64,000 bases of DNA. It comes from Paramoeba atlantica (taxonomy: Eukaryota; Discosea). The stretch is from contig CDRNVI010000140.1 of NCBI GenBank assembly GCA_977017575.1, positions 1-64,000 on the forward strand. Reading direction: 5' to 3'. Below are positions 12,530 through 23,973 of this stretch, piece after piece. The position numbers and the translations under genes are program-made. The notes under the pieces are model-generated. The model was given only the letters and a program-made list of their open reading frames with translations, searched no databases and was not told where the DNA came from. Numbering within the stretch: position 1 is the first letter of the stretch; every line of letters begins with the position of its first letter.

Positions 12530-13274
12530 TTAATAGAGAAGGGAAAACCTTCCCAGAGCCGAAAAAGTCAACATCACAACAGCAGGACAAAGGCTCCCCC
12601 TCCCAAGAGACAGCTCTCTATCCCCTCTCTCTCCCTCTCCTCCTTCTTCTCTCTCTCCTCCCTCTTCTCTCTCTCCTCTCTCTTCTCCCTCTCTCCTCCC
12701 TTCTCTTTCCTCAAGAGAACGAAGTCGGTTTTGATGTAATTTTCTCTTCAATTTCGCAACATACAACACCAACTCAATTGTTGTTCCAACTAAAGTTGGT
12801 CCTCTCCCTCTCTCTCTTAACCCCTCTCCTTCAAAAGAAGAAGAAAGAGCAACAGGAAAAGAAGAAGAAGAAAGAGAAGAAAGAGAAGAAGAAGAAAGAG
12901 AAGAAGAAGAAGGAGACTCTTCTCTCTCAGAAAGAAATTGTCTTGCTTCTCTCTCAATACCTTGAACAACAGCATCAGATATTCTGACCATTTGCCCCTC
13001 ATCCAAAAATTTCCCCAAATCAGACCCTCCTCCTCCTTCTTCTTCTTCTTCTTTCTCTCTCTCTTTCCCCTCTCTCTCTTTCCTCTCCTTATCTCTCTCC
13101 CTCTTCTTCTCTCTCTCCCTCTTCTTCTCTTTCCTTTTCTTTTCAATCAACTCCATATCATCTAATTGTTCTTTCCAATCCATAACCTTCTCAACAAATT
13201 CCTCTTCTTCTTCTACAACACTCTCTATTTCCTCTCTCAATCTCCCCAACCTCCTCTCAACAATCTCTCTCATC

Positions 13275-13306
<32 letters not shown>

Positions 13307-15744
13307 TTCTTTCTCTCTTATCTCTTTAATTATTCTTTGAATCTTGGATTTGTACAATTGATGGATTTCATCAGGGTCCATTTCTTTCATCTCTTCGAAA
13401 TCTTTTTCTTGAAAATTTTCTTTCCATATTTTTTCTTCTTCTTCCTCTTCTTCCTCTTTTTCTTTGTCATTTTCTTCCTCTTCCTCTTTTTCTTTTTCTT
13501 TTTCTTTCTCAATTTTCGCTTCCACAATTTCTTGGTTACTCCCTTTTATCTTGTCATCTTTCTCTTTTTCCTTATTTTCTGAAGACCGAGCAGAATCCTT
13601 CTCTTTTTCTCTCTCCTTTTCAATCTCCTTCTCTTTCTTCTCAATCTTTTCCTCTACTTTCAGCAACGAAGAAGAAAGATTCCTCTTCAATTCCCCTTTC
13701 CTTTTCTTTTTCTCTCCCCCTCCTCCAATATCAACCATACTCTTTCTTCGTTTCTTCCTCTCTGCAGAAAGAGGAGCCCGTCGAGAAACACGTTGTTCAG
13801 AAACTTGTCTTCCCAATTGTTGTTGTAATTCGAGTTGTTTTAAATATCTTTCCATCACAACTTTTGGTGGTGTCCATCTTCTGCGAATCGCTGACATTTC
13901 AGCAGCTGTTGCTGAATTGGCTCTTCGTCTCCTCCGACGGGGAGAACAAGTTGTAGAAGAAGAAGAAGTGGAGGAAGAGGAGGAAGAGGAGGAGAAAAAT
14001 GAAGTAACAGAATATTGAGAAGTAGGAAATGGGGAGGAACGAGGGATATTTTGAGGACAAGGACTTCTTCGAAGGTTTAAACAAGGGCTCTTTCGAGGAC
14101 TTAAACAAGGGCTCTTTCGAGGGCTAAGATGAGGAGATCTTTGGAGACTAAACTGAGGAATCTGACGAGGACTTAACACTCGAGGGCTTAAACTTCTTAA
14201 TTTTGGGATCCGAGGGCTTCCCCGAGGGCTTTTGGGAAGAGATCCTTTTGACATCTCATGCGGTTTTCGTAATAAGACAGGCGGTCGAGTTGGTGTTGTT
14301 GTTATTGATATTGCTGATGTTGATGGCATGGGCGATTTTGACGGGAGCCCAGGAATAGAGGTGCTCTTTCTCCTTTTTCCTCGAAAATGAGGCGCAGAGT
14401 TAAGACGATTTACATGTTGTCTTGAATCACAGTTTGGATTTGCGCTGTCAGCAGGCAAAGGGCTTTTGAAGCTCGCTCTCTGAGAACCTCCTTCGTCGTT
14501 CCCTCCTTCAATCTTTTCTTCGGATACTCGTTCAATCCCTTGATCACCTTCTTTACTCTCTTGTTCTCCTTTCGGGCTCTTTTGTTCTGCACTAGATTCG
14601 AGATTTTCTCCTGCTCTTTCCTCTTCGCCTTCCACTTCGCCTTTCTTTTCCTCGTCTCCTTCTTGCAGACTTTCTCTCTCCTTTAACTCACTCTCATCTG
14701 AATAATTCAGAACATCATACTCTTCCTCTTCCTCTTGATGAGTCCAATCCCAAAGAGGAGAAGAGTCAAGAGCATCCTCCAACTCAGCATCCAAATTTCG
14801 CTTCTTCCCACTTCTCAACTCTATCAACTCTCTCTCCTGAAATTGGAGTTCCAACTGCTCGATTGTTTGGCGAAGAGCATCAATCGTCATCAAGCAATGT
14901 TCGTTTTCTTCTTTCAGTTCTTCTTCTTCTCTTTCGAGTTCTCGATGTGCAAGTACCATCTTTGAAACAATTTTCATTAAATTATCTCTCTCCGCCTGTA
15001 CAATTTTGAGTTTAGTTAAGCCAAAGATCAGAGAACAGAAAAAAGAAAAAGAAATCTGAAAACCAGAGCCTGTCCAAGTTTTATGCGAAGGGAACCGCTC
15101 TCTTCTTTGAGGTTTTGTCTAATTGTCTCACTTTCACTTTGTTCTCTCTTTACATGTTGAAGTTCATCCTTCAATAAAAAGGTTTCTTTCTCAAAACGAT
15201 CGACATGTTGCACATCTCTTTCTTTCTCTTCCAACAATTCTTTTACTTGAGCCAAAGAACCTTCCAACTCTTGAACCCTTTGTTCATGAACCTTTTGGAA
15301 ATCCCTCTCTCTTGTGACTAATCCCATTCTTTCCTTCCTTTCTTCTTCCAACATTTTGATTACTTTTCCAAACGCTTTTTCTACTTCCGCCTTGGCATTC
15401 AGAACGTGATCAATTCTCGATTCTAACTCTACACAACGAGCGCCAAGAGAATCCACCATCTTCTGAGAACGAAAAAGAGTCTCATTCAAATCAAGATTCT
15501 CCGTCTTGTACCCCTCTGCTTCGCTTAGCCTTTTCTTTAAAACTTCATTTTGTTTCCCAAGAAGCTCATTTTTTTCGAGAAGAGATTTTCCGATTTGAGC
15601 AGCAACTTCCAATCTCTGAACATAATCGAGATCAAAGTTACCAAGTGGAGTAGGAGACGATCGTGTGCGTAAAGGAGACATCAGAGGGGGAGAAGAAGAT
15701 TTGAGGAAAGAACGAGTATTCTCTACATTATTCTCCTCGTCCAT
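12530..15744 (-). CDS. BICD/HAP1-like dynein adaptor with CC1 box
   Basis: Exon 1 is 15,744-15,064 (227 codons), exon 2 14,995-12,530; about 1,048 residues, phase-0 intron. After a disordered Ser/Pro start, residues about 35-75 read DLDYVQRLEVAAQIGKSLLE. This matches the CC1 box (AA-xx-G-xx-LL) by which BICD, BICDL, TRAK/HAP1 and Spindly bind the dynein light intermediate chain. Coiled coil continues through exon 1 and resumes in exon 2 (AERDNLMKIVSKMVLAHREL). The middle of exon 2 is Ser/Pro-rich with SPRKSPCLSPRKSPCL-type repeats, a likely phosphorylation or microtubule-binding region. The rest is KEKEKE/REREK coiled coil. The C-terminal cargo domain of BICD is not recognisable. Role inferred: adaptor coupling dynein-dynactin to cargo. 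The GCSH gene starts 420 bp away in the opposite direction. Confidence 0.65.
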
Positions 15745-16164
15745 TCACCGGAACGGGGAGAGAGAGAAAAGAGGGACAACTTCACAGAAGAAAGATTTCT
15801 TCCAAAAAATACTTTCTTTTACCACAAGCAATAAAAAACGAGTGAACAATCCCAAATAATCTCAAAATACCAAATACCAAATACTGACTTCCAAGAAAAA
15901 GAAAAAGAACTGGACAAGAACAACGAAAAAAAAAACAAACAAATTGGGTTTGCGACAGTCAAAAAAGTTCCTCTCCCACATAACTTTCAATGAGAAAAGT
16001 GAATTTTTGAAAGTCGTAAAAAATAAACCAAAAAAAAAAATAGAAATATCAGGCTAAATTTAAATCTCTAAAATTCTTGCGACCGATTTTTGTTGTGATT
16101 TTCGTTTTTTGCGGTTGTTGGGTTTCTCCTTTCTCTTTCTTTCTCTTCTCTTTGTCTCACGGGC
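15745..16164. promoter_or_regulatory. Divergent promoter between BICD-like gene and GCSH
   Basis: A 420-bp intergenic region rich in A on the plus strand. I see no TATA box or clear operator. Both flanking genes start here, so it must hold their two promoters. Confidence 0.4.
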
Positions 16165-16891
16165 ATGTTGCGACGAACTTTGTTGAGTTCTTTGAGTTTG
16201 GGTCGAACTCTTCCCCACCCTTGGTACCAAACTCCTTTATGTCGTTTTGTTTCTGGTTTGTTTTTCTTTTGGGGACATTCCCTCTCCAAAGAAAAGGAAA
16301 GATTTTTATTTTTTTTTTGAGCAGTGAAGAAGTTCACCAAAAGCCATGAGTGGATCGAATCTGATGACGGAATTGGAACGTGTGGTTTGACAGACGTTGC
16401 TCAAGACAAGGTTTTTCAAATAATAACAAAGAAACTAAAACGTTCAATCGATTGGAATGACCACAAAACACCACTTTTTAACCCAATTTTTGAATCGAAT
16501 CTTTTCTCACTTCGGGAATAGCTTGGAGAAATTGTCTTTGTTAGTTTGCCAACAGTTGGAAGTGAGTTTAAGGTTGGAGAGGAAGTTGCGGAAGTTGAGA
16601 GTGTGAAATCATGTGCAAATCTTTTTGCTTCTTTTGATGGCAGCGTTGTAGAAGTGAACTCGAAAGTCTGTTTTTTCAACTCATTTTCCTTTTTTTTTTT
16701 TGAAAAATCTTACACTTTTATTCTTTTCTCTTTCTCCTCTCCATAAGTTGGAAGATGATCCAAGTGAAATCAATAAAGCCGCCGAATCGAGTGGGTGGTT
16801 GGTCAAGATGTCGATCGACAATGCCGCTCAATTGGAATCCTTGATGTCACCCGAGGAATACAAAACCTTTTGTGACAATGAAGATAACTAG
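16165..16891 (+). CDS. GCSH: Glycine cleavage system H protein, mitochondrial
   Basis: The H protein carries the aminomethyl group on a lipoyl-lysine between the P, T and L proteins of glycine cleavage in the mitochondrial matrix. Exons: 16,165-16,255; 16,325-16,410; 16,522-16,665; 16,748-16,891; 154 residues. MLRRTLLSSLSLGRTL is Arg/Leu/Ser-rich without acids, a typical transit peptide. The mature part starts VKKFTKSHEWIESDDGIGT, the usual H-protein start, and continues LGEIVFVSLPTVG. The lipoylation motif EVESVKS places the modified Lys at about residue 88. The C-terminal region GWLVKMSIDN matches the family. Phases 1, 0 and 0 join cleanly and all key residues are present. Confidence 0.93.
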
Positions 16892-16899
16892 AAGGATAT

Positions 16900-19416
16900 C
16901 TATTTATCTTTTTTTGGTTCTTCATCAACAGACTTTTCTTCATTGAAAGAAGAAGATCTCGAAGGTCCTGCAACTAAAGAAGGCCGGGAAGGTTCTTCTA
17001 ATAAAGATCTGGAAGGAACGACAGACGCTTCTGATTTTCTCTCTTCCCTCTCTCTTCTTGACGGACGGTCCCCTCTCTCTTCAATTTTCCTTTGTGGTTC
17101 TTCTTGTTTCACAACACCGAGCATCGAAGGAGGAGTAGAAAACAAACCAAACTTCTTCAAAATGGCATGGAATCTTTGATACAGAGAATCGGATCCACCA
17201 ATCATTGGGAATTGAAGATAAAAGAAAAAGCCAAGTTTGATATGATACCACCCTGGGATATCACTTAACCCGACAGTTTCACAAAGAATGAACAAGAAAG
17301 TGCATGGCATGGCAATCACCCAATAGATCAAACGAGAACGAATTTCAATTCTTAGGTCAGGAGCTTCTTCTGCACCTTCTCCTTCAAGACCAGCACCAAC
17401 AGGCCTTCGTTTCTGTGGCTGGCGTTTGTTGCCTCTACTCTTGTTAATCGATTTGATTGAATAGTAGACAGGAGTTGCTAATGAGACAAAAACAACACCC
17501 AGAGCGGTGACGAATCCAGGTGTAAGGAAAAAAATAAGACCAATCATCAAAACACCAGATTCAAGTAAACCAACAATAAATTTCCCAGCCCGACCAGAAA
17601 ATAACGCTGTGGAACAAAAAAGGATCAGGGATATTTTAGGAAAAACTCAAATTGATTAAATCAATAATTCGAGAGAGAGAGAGGGGGGGGAAGAAAACTT
17701 ACATGGAAGAAGCTTCATGAAAAACCCTTTTTGTTCTTCAGAAACAATTGTTGGGGGCTTGACCGCAACATATCGATCCAAAAAAGAAACAATGAGTCGA
17801 TAGACAACAGAAACGCCATTCGTAACGGGAAGTAAGAGCCAAAGCAGGAAGAGAAAGGAAACTTCTTCTTGGTAAGGAATCATATCCAACGCCCTCCCAA
17901 CAAGAGGAAGAATATCAATAATGAGATGTAAACTGACAGGAACCGCCAAAATCACCCAATACATCAAACCTTGCCCCATCCCATCTTCATTTAAGGACTC
18001 AATCGCTTTGACTGAGCGAATAAGAGGATAAAGGAGCGCCAATAAGACAACCATCCACCCCCCTGAGATGGAGCTAGCGATCTCGGGAAGGAAATAGATA
18101 AAGAGAACAACTGGTATGACAACCAAAAGATGGGGAAGGATTGAGGCCACTGCAAGTGATTTCTTTTGGACTTCTTTGATCATCGCTCGGTATTTTTCGC
18201 TACACCATCTGTTGAAACGATCCCAGTATCTGCTCACAAATGATCAATTATTCAACATTTAAAATAATAATGAAACATCAAGAAAAATATAAAGAAACAA
18301 AGACCTTGCTCGTTGAATATGTCTCTTCAAAGCCCATGAGAAAAAGAAAAAGACAACAGTCCCGACTTCCAAGTAAATGTTTGTCTTATCTTGTTCAAAG
18401 AAGAGCTGAACCGCTTTCGCAATATAGGGAAGCGAACTAATCAAGAGAAAGATGAGAAGATGAATGAGTGGTCCAAGGACAAGCAAAACAGCAATCGCCC
18501 AAAGTTTTCCTGCTTCCCAAGTCCCATGAATCGCTTCCAGAAAAGAGAAAAAGATCTTCCGAAGGGATTCAAACGGAACAGGATCTTCATCAACAACAAC
18601 AGGAATCCATTCCGAATCGATTTCAACACCAAAAGTCGAAGAAGCCAACTGATTTCGAGTCTGATGAGTCGAGCAGACAAACAAACCAATCGCCCCAAGA
18701 AAGAAGAAGAAAAGAGCAGGCTTCAACCGCCTCGACTGGATCACACTCCACAGAACCTTACTCATCACACAAACAAAGAAAACTTGAAGAAGAAAGACAG
18801 TGACAATGCCACAAAGATGTTGGATTTGAAAATGGCCCAGATCGCCAAGATCCAATGCATTTTGATGGGCGACATTTTCTCCTAGGATTTCGGTGTAGAA
18901 AGAGAGAGTGTGGTTGTAGCTCGAGTTTAGGTGGTTTTCGTATTGTTTTTTGAGTGAGTCGAGAAGATCTTCTTCTTCTTTTGTTTTTTTTGGTTTTTCT
19001 TTTTTTTCTTTTGGTTTTTCTTTTTGTTTTTGTTTTTCGTTTTGTTTTTCTTGTTGTTGTTGTTTTGTTTCTCTTTTCTGTTTCTCTTGCTCTTTTTCTA
19101 TTTTTTCTTGTTGTCTTCTTTCTTTTTCGCTCTTCTCTTTCTCTCTTTCTCTTTTTTCTTGTTCCCTCTTTTCTTGCTCTCTTTCCTCCTTCTCTTTTTT
19201 CTCTTGCTCTCTTTTTTGTTGGTCAATTCTCTCTTTTTCTATTTTTTCTTGTTCTTTTCGTTCTTTTTCTCTTCTCTCCTGTTCTCTGTTTTCTTGCTCT
19301 ACTTTCTCTTGTTCAAACACTCTATCTTCATTTTCTTGAGGATCACAACCTTCATTCTCTTCAATTGATACGCTCCAACCCACAAGAAGAAGAAGAAAGA
19401 GAAGGTTGAACATCAT
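16900..19416 (-). CDS. Tandem TB2/DP1/HVA22 (REEP-like) membrane protein with signal peptide and charged coiled coil
   Basis: Exons: 19,416-18,305; 18,229-17,703; 17,606-16,900; about 781 residues. MMFNLLFLLLLVGWSVS is a signal peptide; a Met 29 codons upstream is also possible. Residues about 30-170 are an almost pure E/K/R/Q coiled coil (REQEKREQ repeats). Several membrane segments follow, then two TB2/DP1-type blocks: LLYPLIRSVKAIESL with GLMYWVILAVPVSL in exon 2, and VYYSIKSINKS with SRLIYWVIAMPCTF and IKLGFFFYLQFPMIGG in exon 3. These match the REEP/Yop1 pattern of a Lys-rich 'SxKAI' stretch, 'YWVVY' and 'KxxFLxWLQLP'. REEP/Yop1 proteins shape tubular ER membranes. A luminal coiled coil plus two repeats is unusual. 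The tail is a disordered Arg/Ser/Glu region. The stop lies 9 bp from the GCSH stop. Confidence 0.6.
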
Positions 19417-19562
19417 GGTCGTATTGACCGCCAAAAAAGAAACACAACAAAAAGAAAGAAAGAGTACGAACGTTGCGCTTTTTTTTTTTTGCTGAAAAGT
19501 CAAAACAAAAAGGAAGACGGAGATGCACAGACAAATCTTACACTTTTTTGTTTTTTTTATTG

Positions 19563-21394
19563 TTATTTTACAGATCTTTCCATTTGCTCTTGTAATGCCC
19601 CTTCATTTTTTTGGTCATGTTTGTTGACCCAGGCGAGGAGCATCTTTAAATCAATCAACATATATTTGAGAGCCTTTGTCCATTGCACATCATTATTAAA
19701 ATGAGTTTTGATGTTTAACCCTCCAACTCGCTCTTTATCTATGACATATGGAACTTCGAAGCCAGGATCAGTTTGGTTGACATGATCACATACCTCCTGC
19801 AAAAAAAAAGATTTGAAGAGGAAGGGAAGGGGGAAAAATCAAAACGAGAATGAAACAAAGAGAACCTTTAAACACTTCAGAAAAGCAACCATTGCAGTAT
19901 CAAAACGACGATCACGTAGAAGACGACCAAAACTGATATCATTAGATCCATAAAGTTCGTACTGACTCCCATCATCCAACCTGGCAGAGAAAAAGTGTGA
20001 GTTACCGATTCACGGACTGTTTTTGCAAAAGAAAAAAGATAGGGTTTGAGGAAAACAATGTGAGGAAAAAGAAGAAAACCTTACTACACGAGAAAAACTT
20101 CCTTGTGGAATCAATAAATGCTGTGTAAAATTGTATTTGAGTTTACGAGAGATACACGAGAGGAGATGGCACGCTTGGCCCCACCCTAAATTAAAAGAAA
20201 TTAACCAGGAGATGGAAAATGTGGAAAGAATTCAAGGTTTGACAAAGAAGAAAAAAGACAATACCAGCATTAATTTCATTCCATTCGACAGGTTGAGAAG
20301 GTAAACGTCCCAATCTAAAATCATTAATGGTTCCAAAGTGACCATCGTGCCAAATATGAAAGACATCGTTTAAAACATCAGTTCTCTCCAGATGTTGAAG
20401 TTGTCCAGTCGCTGTGTTCATTTTTGCTAAAAGGGCATCTTTTCGTTCCTCAAACTCATGAGACTCAACCAAAAAACAATTAAAATCTTCATAAAATCGA
20501 TCTTCAAGAAGATCAAGTTGACCTGATGTTTTTGATGAGAAAAAGAATCAAAAAAAAAATAGCCAAAGAGGGCAAGAGGGGAGGAAAAACCTGACTCAAA
20601 CTTAACTTTCTCCATTTCTTCTCGAAATTCACTTCTTTCTTTTTCAACTTGATCAATCATCCGGAGAAGTTTTGCTTCCTCAGCCTCCAACGCCAAAATC
20701 TCTTTTTTCAGTTCATCTTCTGATGGTGAGTGAAGTTTCATTTGCTGTATAAAAGAAAAGGGAAACACATTTTGAATAATAAAAAAAAGAGGAATTTTTT
20801 TGAGAACAAAAATTTGATATTGTTTCTCATTATTTACCAAGAAAAACTTTTGTCAAACAAAAATCAAACACAAAAAGCAACAAAAAAAAATCGAAAGACC
20901 TGAAAGTCATTCAAGAATTCCTGATGAGCAGCACTCTCCCTCGTCTCTTGTTTCGCCAACGCTTCATATTCTTCAAATAAGAGATCCATACAATCAACAC
21001 AAACAGGAAAATCGACATCTGTCAATTCTGTTGCCACACGAAAAACATTTTGTGCAGCAGAAAGCTGTGCATGTAAAGAAACGTGTTTTCCCTTTCGCCC
21101 ACCAGGAACAGGAATAACACTTGACGTCCCTTTCATCTGTTGCTGCACTTGAGCTCCAGAATAAGATTTACTTTTCCGTTCAAAACTGTTTGTACCAATG
21201 GACGATCGAAGATCATCTTGATCTTTTTTGTCCCCAGATCTTGCTGCTTCCTTCCAAGTTCCTCTTCCCATATTCGATGGAGACGAGAAATCTGGGGGTT
21301 GTGATTTTTTAAAGGGGTTTTTGTCCCCACTTGTATGAAGTAAAGAAGAATCTAACATCAGCTCTCTGCCACATTTCTGGCAAAAGTGGTCCAT
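19563..21394 (-). CDS. BECN1: Beclin 1 / Atg6
   Basis: Beclin 1 is a subunit of the class III PI3-kinase (VPS34) complexes that start autophagosome formation. Six exons: 21,394-20,900; 20,744-20,591; 20,522-20,265; 20,185-20,080; 19,980-19,866; 19,796-19,563; 453 residues, close to human Beclin 1 (450). The N-terminal [13 protein letters not shown] and [12 protein letters not shown] supply the paired CxxC motifs. [16 protein letters not shown] sits where the BH3 motif lies. The coiled coil ([16 protein letters not shown]) is followed by the conserved C-terminal domain: [42 protein letters not shown] and [14 protein letters not shown]. An in-frame Met 17 codons upstream (21,445) is an alternative start; the Met directly before DHFCQKC was chosen. 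Confidence 0.95.
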
Positions 21395-21749
21395 CAGAAC
21401 CAGAGATGCAAGAGAGGCAAAATTTTTGGTTTTTTCGTTTGCCAAAAAAAAAAAACAAAAATCAAAAAAGGCCTTCTTTTTTGGCCGAACCCAAAATAGA
21501 AAAATAAAAAGGCCAAAAAACTTGGCCTAAAAACTTGACACGTTTTCGAAGATTTCGGGTGTTTTCCATCGAAATCTCGTTGATTTGCCAAAATCGTTTT
21601 TCGCTGTCTACCAAATACAGAAAAAAATTCCAAATAAAGGACGAAGGTTCCGCCCTTTTTTCGCAAAAACTGAAAAGTGACAAAAACTGAAAAGGGAACA
21701 AAAGCGAACGACTGGCTTTCTTGCGGACAAAGTCTCAGTTTGTCCAATT
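21395..21749. promoter_or_regulatory. Divergent promoter between Beclin 1 and first double-homeobox gene
   Basis: About 350 bp separate the divergent starts. The sequence has repeated TTTTTGGC/GCCAAAAA blocks around 21,440-21,530 and no recognisable TATA box. Confidence 0.35.
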
Positions 21750-23548
21750 ATGCGAGGGATCAGTTCGAAGTTGACTGTCTCAACGTACACCCAATCGCAA
21801 CGAGCCGAACTTGAAAGGTTTTATTCTGATTTGTCCCAAGAAGAAGATGCCTTGAGTTCTTTAGAAGAAAAATTTCGGATCGAAGAACTTGCCGACAAAA
21901 TTGACTTGACCGCGGAACAAGTTCGGATGTGGCTCCGTAATCGGAAAAAACGAGGTGTTTACAAGGGACGTTCCGCTCTTGCTGTGGAGCAAGTTCGAAT
22001 CCTTGAGTGGATCTATGAGAATCACTCCAACTATCCATCTACCAATCTGAAGAAGAGAATCGCTGAAGAGTTGGAAATTTCCTATTCCCAATTGCAGGTT
22101 TTTTTTTTTTTCTCATTTTTTATTCTTTTTTTTTTTCAAGACTATTTTTTTTGTCTCCAAATAAACACTCACGTACCAAAAAAAAAAAGAAATGGTATGA
22201 AACTCGGCGACAAAGAGGTGCCCCTGCTTTGATTTCAAAATTCGAGATTCAAGATCAGTCTGAATGGGAATTATCAGTGAAGAAGCTTCGAGAATTAATT
22301 CATGAGGAAGAGAGAAATGAAATCTTTGTAAAAAAAGAGGACTTTCGGCCACACCAATCAATTACTTCAATCTTCGCTCTCCAACAACCACTGAAACGAT
22401 CAAGATGCCAGTCTCCAACATCAACATCAGCAACAACAACTGTTTCAGATCTGAGATCTTCTGGAGGCCAACAGCAGCCACTCGAGCCTCTCTTGATCCG
22501 TTCTTCTCTCAAAGCAATTCACGCCTCTTTTGTAAACTCTCAGCAACAAAATTCTCCATCATCACCACAACTGCATTCTCAAGAGAGTAGCCCGATCATG
22601 TCATCATCACCAGCACCATTAAAACGATCTCGGGGTTCTTCCGAAACGGTTCTCCACATCACAAGGCAACAAAAACTTCAACATCAAACACAGGCACAGC
22701 AACCCTTATCCACCCCTCAGCCAGTCATCTCACCTCCTCAATCATCCTGTATTCAAACTGAGTCCGATCCAATGCCAATTTTCCCTCCTTTGTTGGGTCA
22801 GATACCAAATGATCGACAGGTCGTCAGTGCTCAAACAACACACAACGACAAGAATTTTTGTCCTCCTCCAAGAATAATGGAGCCTCAGCCACAGCAGTCC
22901 TTTCCTGCAACATTAATACACAGAATTGGCCAACCTTCTCTTGGTGGCAACTTCGGTAGGAATCTGGAGCCTACACCCAATGAACTTTTCCCTATTTCCT
23001 TTTCGTCTTCACCACAACACCCACAACACCGGCAGAACAGTTTTGGGATCAAGTCATTCTCAGACGATTCCTCATCGAGATCACCACAGTGTTTCCCCCC
23101 TAATCCTGGAATCAATCAGTATGAATCACCGCCACCACTGCTACCTTCAATAACAGAACTTTATGAGACAAGAATCCCCAAACAGAAGTCAATCCCTCCA
23201 ATTGATAAACTTATGAGCGAGAAAGAAAGAGTATTTTTTTCTGCAGCAGAACCCCAACAACAACCTCAACAACACCACCAACAATACGAACACCTCCGCC
23301 ATCATCAACATCAACATCAACAAAACCAATACCAACAACTTCAATCCCACCAACAACACCAACAACAAATTCAACACCAACAACAACAAATTCAACACCA
23401 GCAACAACAAATTCAACACCAGCAACAACTTCAACACCAGCAACAACCTCAACACCAGCAACAACAACAACATGGACAAACCGAAAGACCGTCGAATCTG
23501 CCCAGAGGCGAGCTCCTAACTCCCTGGAGACGGGTGTTTGACAAATGA
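21750..23548 (+). CDS. Double-homeodomain protein, paralogue 1
   Basis: Exon 1 is 21,750-22,097, exon 2 22,190-23,548; 568 residues. Residues about 10-72 form a homeodomain-like unit: RAELERFYSDL (helix 1), a loop about 8 residues longer than usual, IEELADKIDL (helix 2), and EQVRMWLRNRKKRG (helix 3, keeping Trp48 and Asn51, with Arg50). Directly after KGRSALAVEQ comes a second homeodomain: RILEWIYENHSNYPS (a three-residue-extended loop like TALE proteins), KKRIAEEL, and YSQLQKWYETRRQRG, where Thr replaces Asn51. The intron splits helix 3 of this second domain between positions 46 and 47. The remaining 400 residues are disordered, Pro/Ser/Gln-rich, ending in long Gln/His runs, as in transcriptional activators. 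The next gene is its tandem copy. Confidence 0.8.
23262..23475 (+). repeat. CAA/CAC codon repeat encoding poly-Gln/His
   Basis: Trinucleotide-rich tract inside exon 2 of paralogue 1, with repeated IQHQQQQ units of about seven codons. It is in frame. The antisense strand is also open here, but only as a shadow of the repeat. Confidence 0.85.
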
Positions 23549-23973
23549 ACAAAAACGATAAAACATTTTTTGTTTTCGTGAATATCTCCCTTTCGTCTTC
23601 ATTTTGGGTCCATTGCCGCGAATCTTGTGCAAACGAATAAATTATTATTTTGAAACGCTGCCTTTTTCGTTTCTCGCGAAAACGAAGGAATTTTTTGAAA
23701 AAAAATGGCAACAAAATTGGTGGTGTGGGAAAAGCCAAAAAGGTGAATTCCTAAGTGTCGTAAGGAATTTGCTCTAAATTTGGAAACCGTAACAGAAAAC
23801 TCTCTGACTTTCGCATATTACTGCGATGAAACGTCACGCTTTTACGAAGGTTAGTTTCTTTTCTCTTGGGCGAACCACTCACTTGTTTACAGTATCGCCC
23901 CATCGCGTTTCCTCTCCCCACCCCACGTCTCTTTCTCATATCTATCTCGTGTTCATTATTGTTTTGTATTATT
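23549..23973. promoter_or_regulatory. Spacer between tandem homeobox genes
   Basis: 425 bp holding the 3' end of paralogue 1 (AATAAA at 23,637-23,642) and the promoter of paralogue 2. I recognise no TATA box. Confidence 0.4.

Noticed and set aside
18950-19409. Phe/Ser/Cys-rich plus-strand frames
   Set aside because: Antisense shadow of the KREQ coiled coil of the TB2/DP1 protein.
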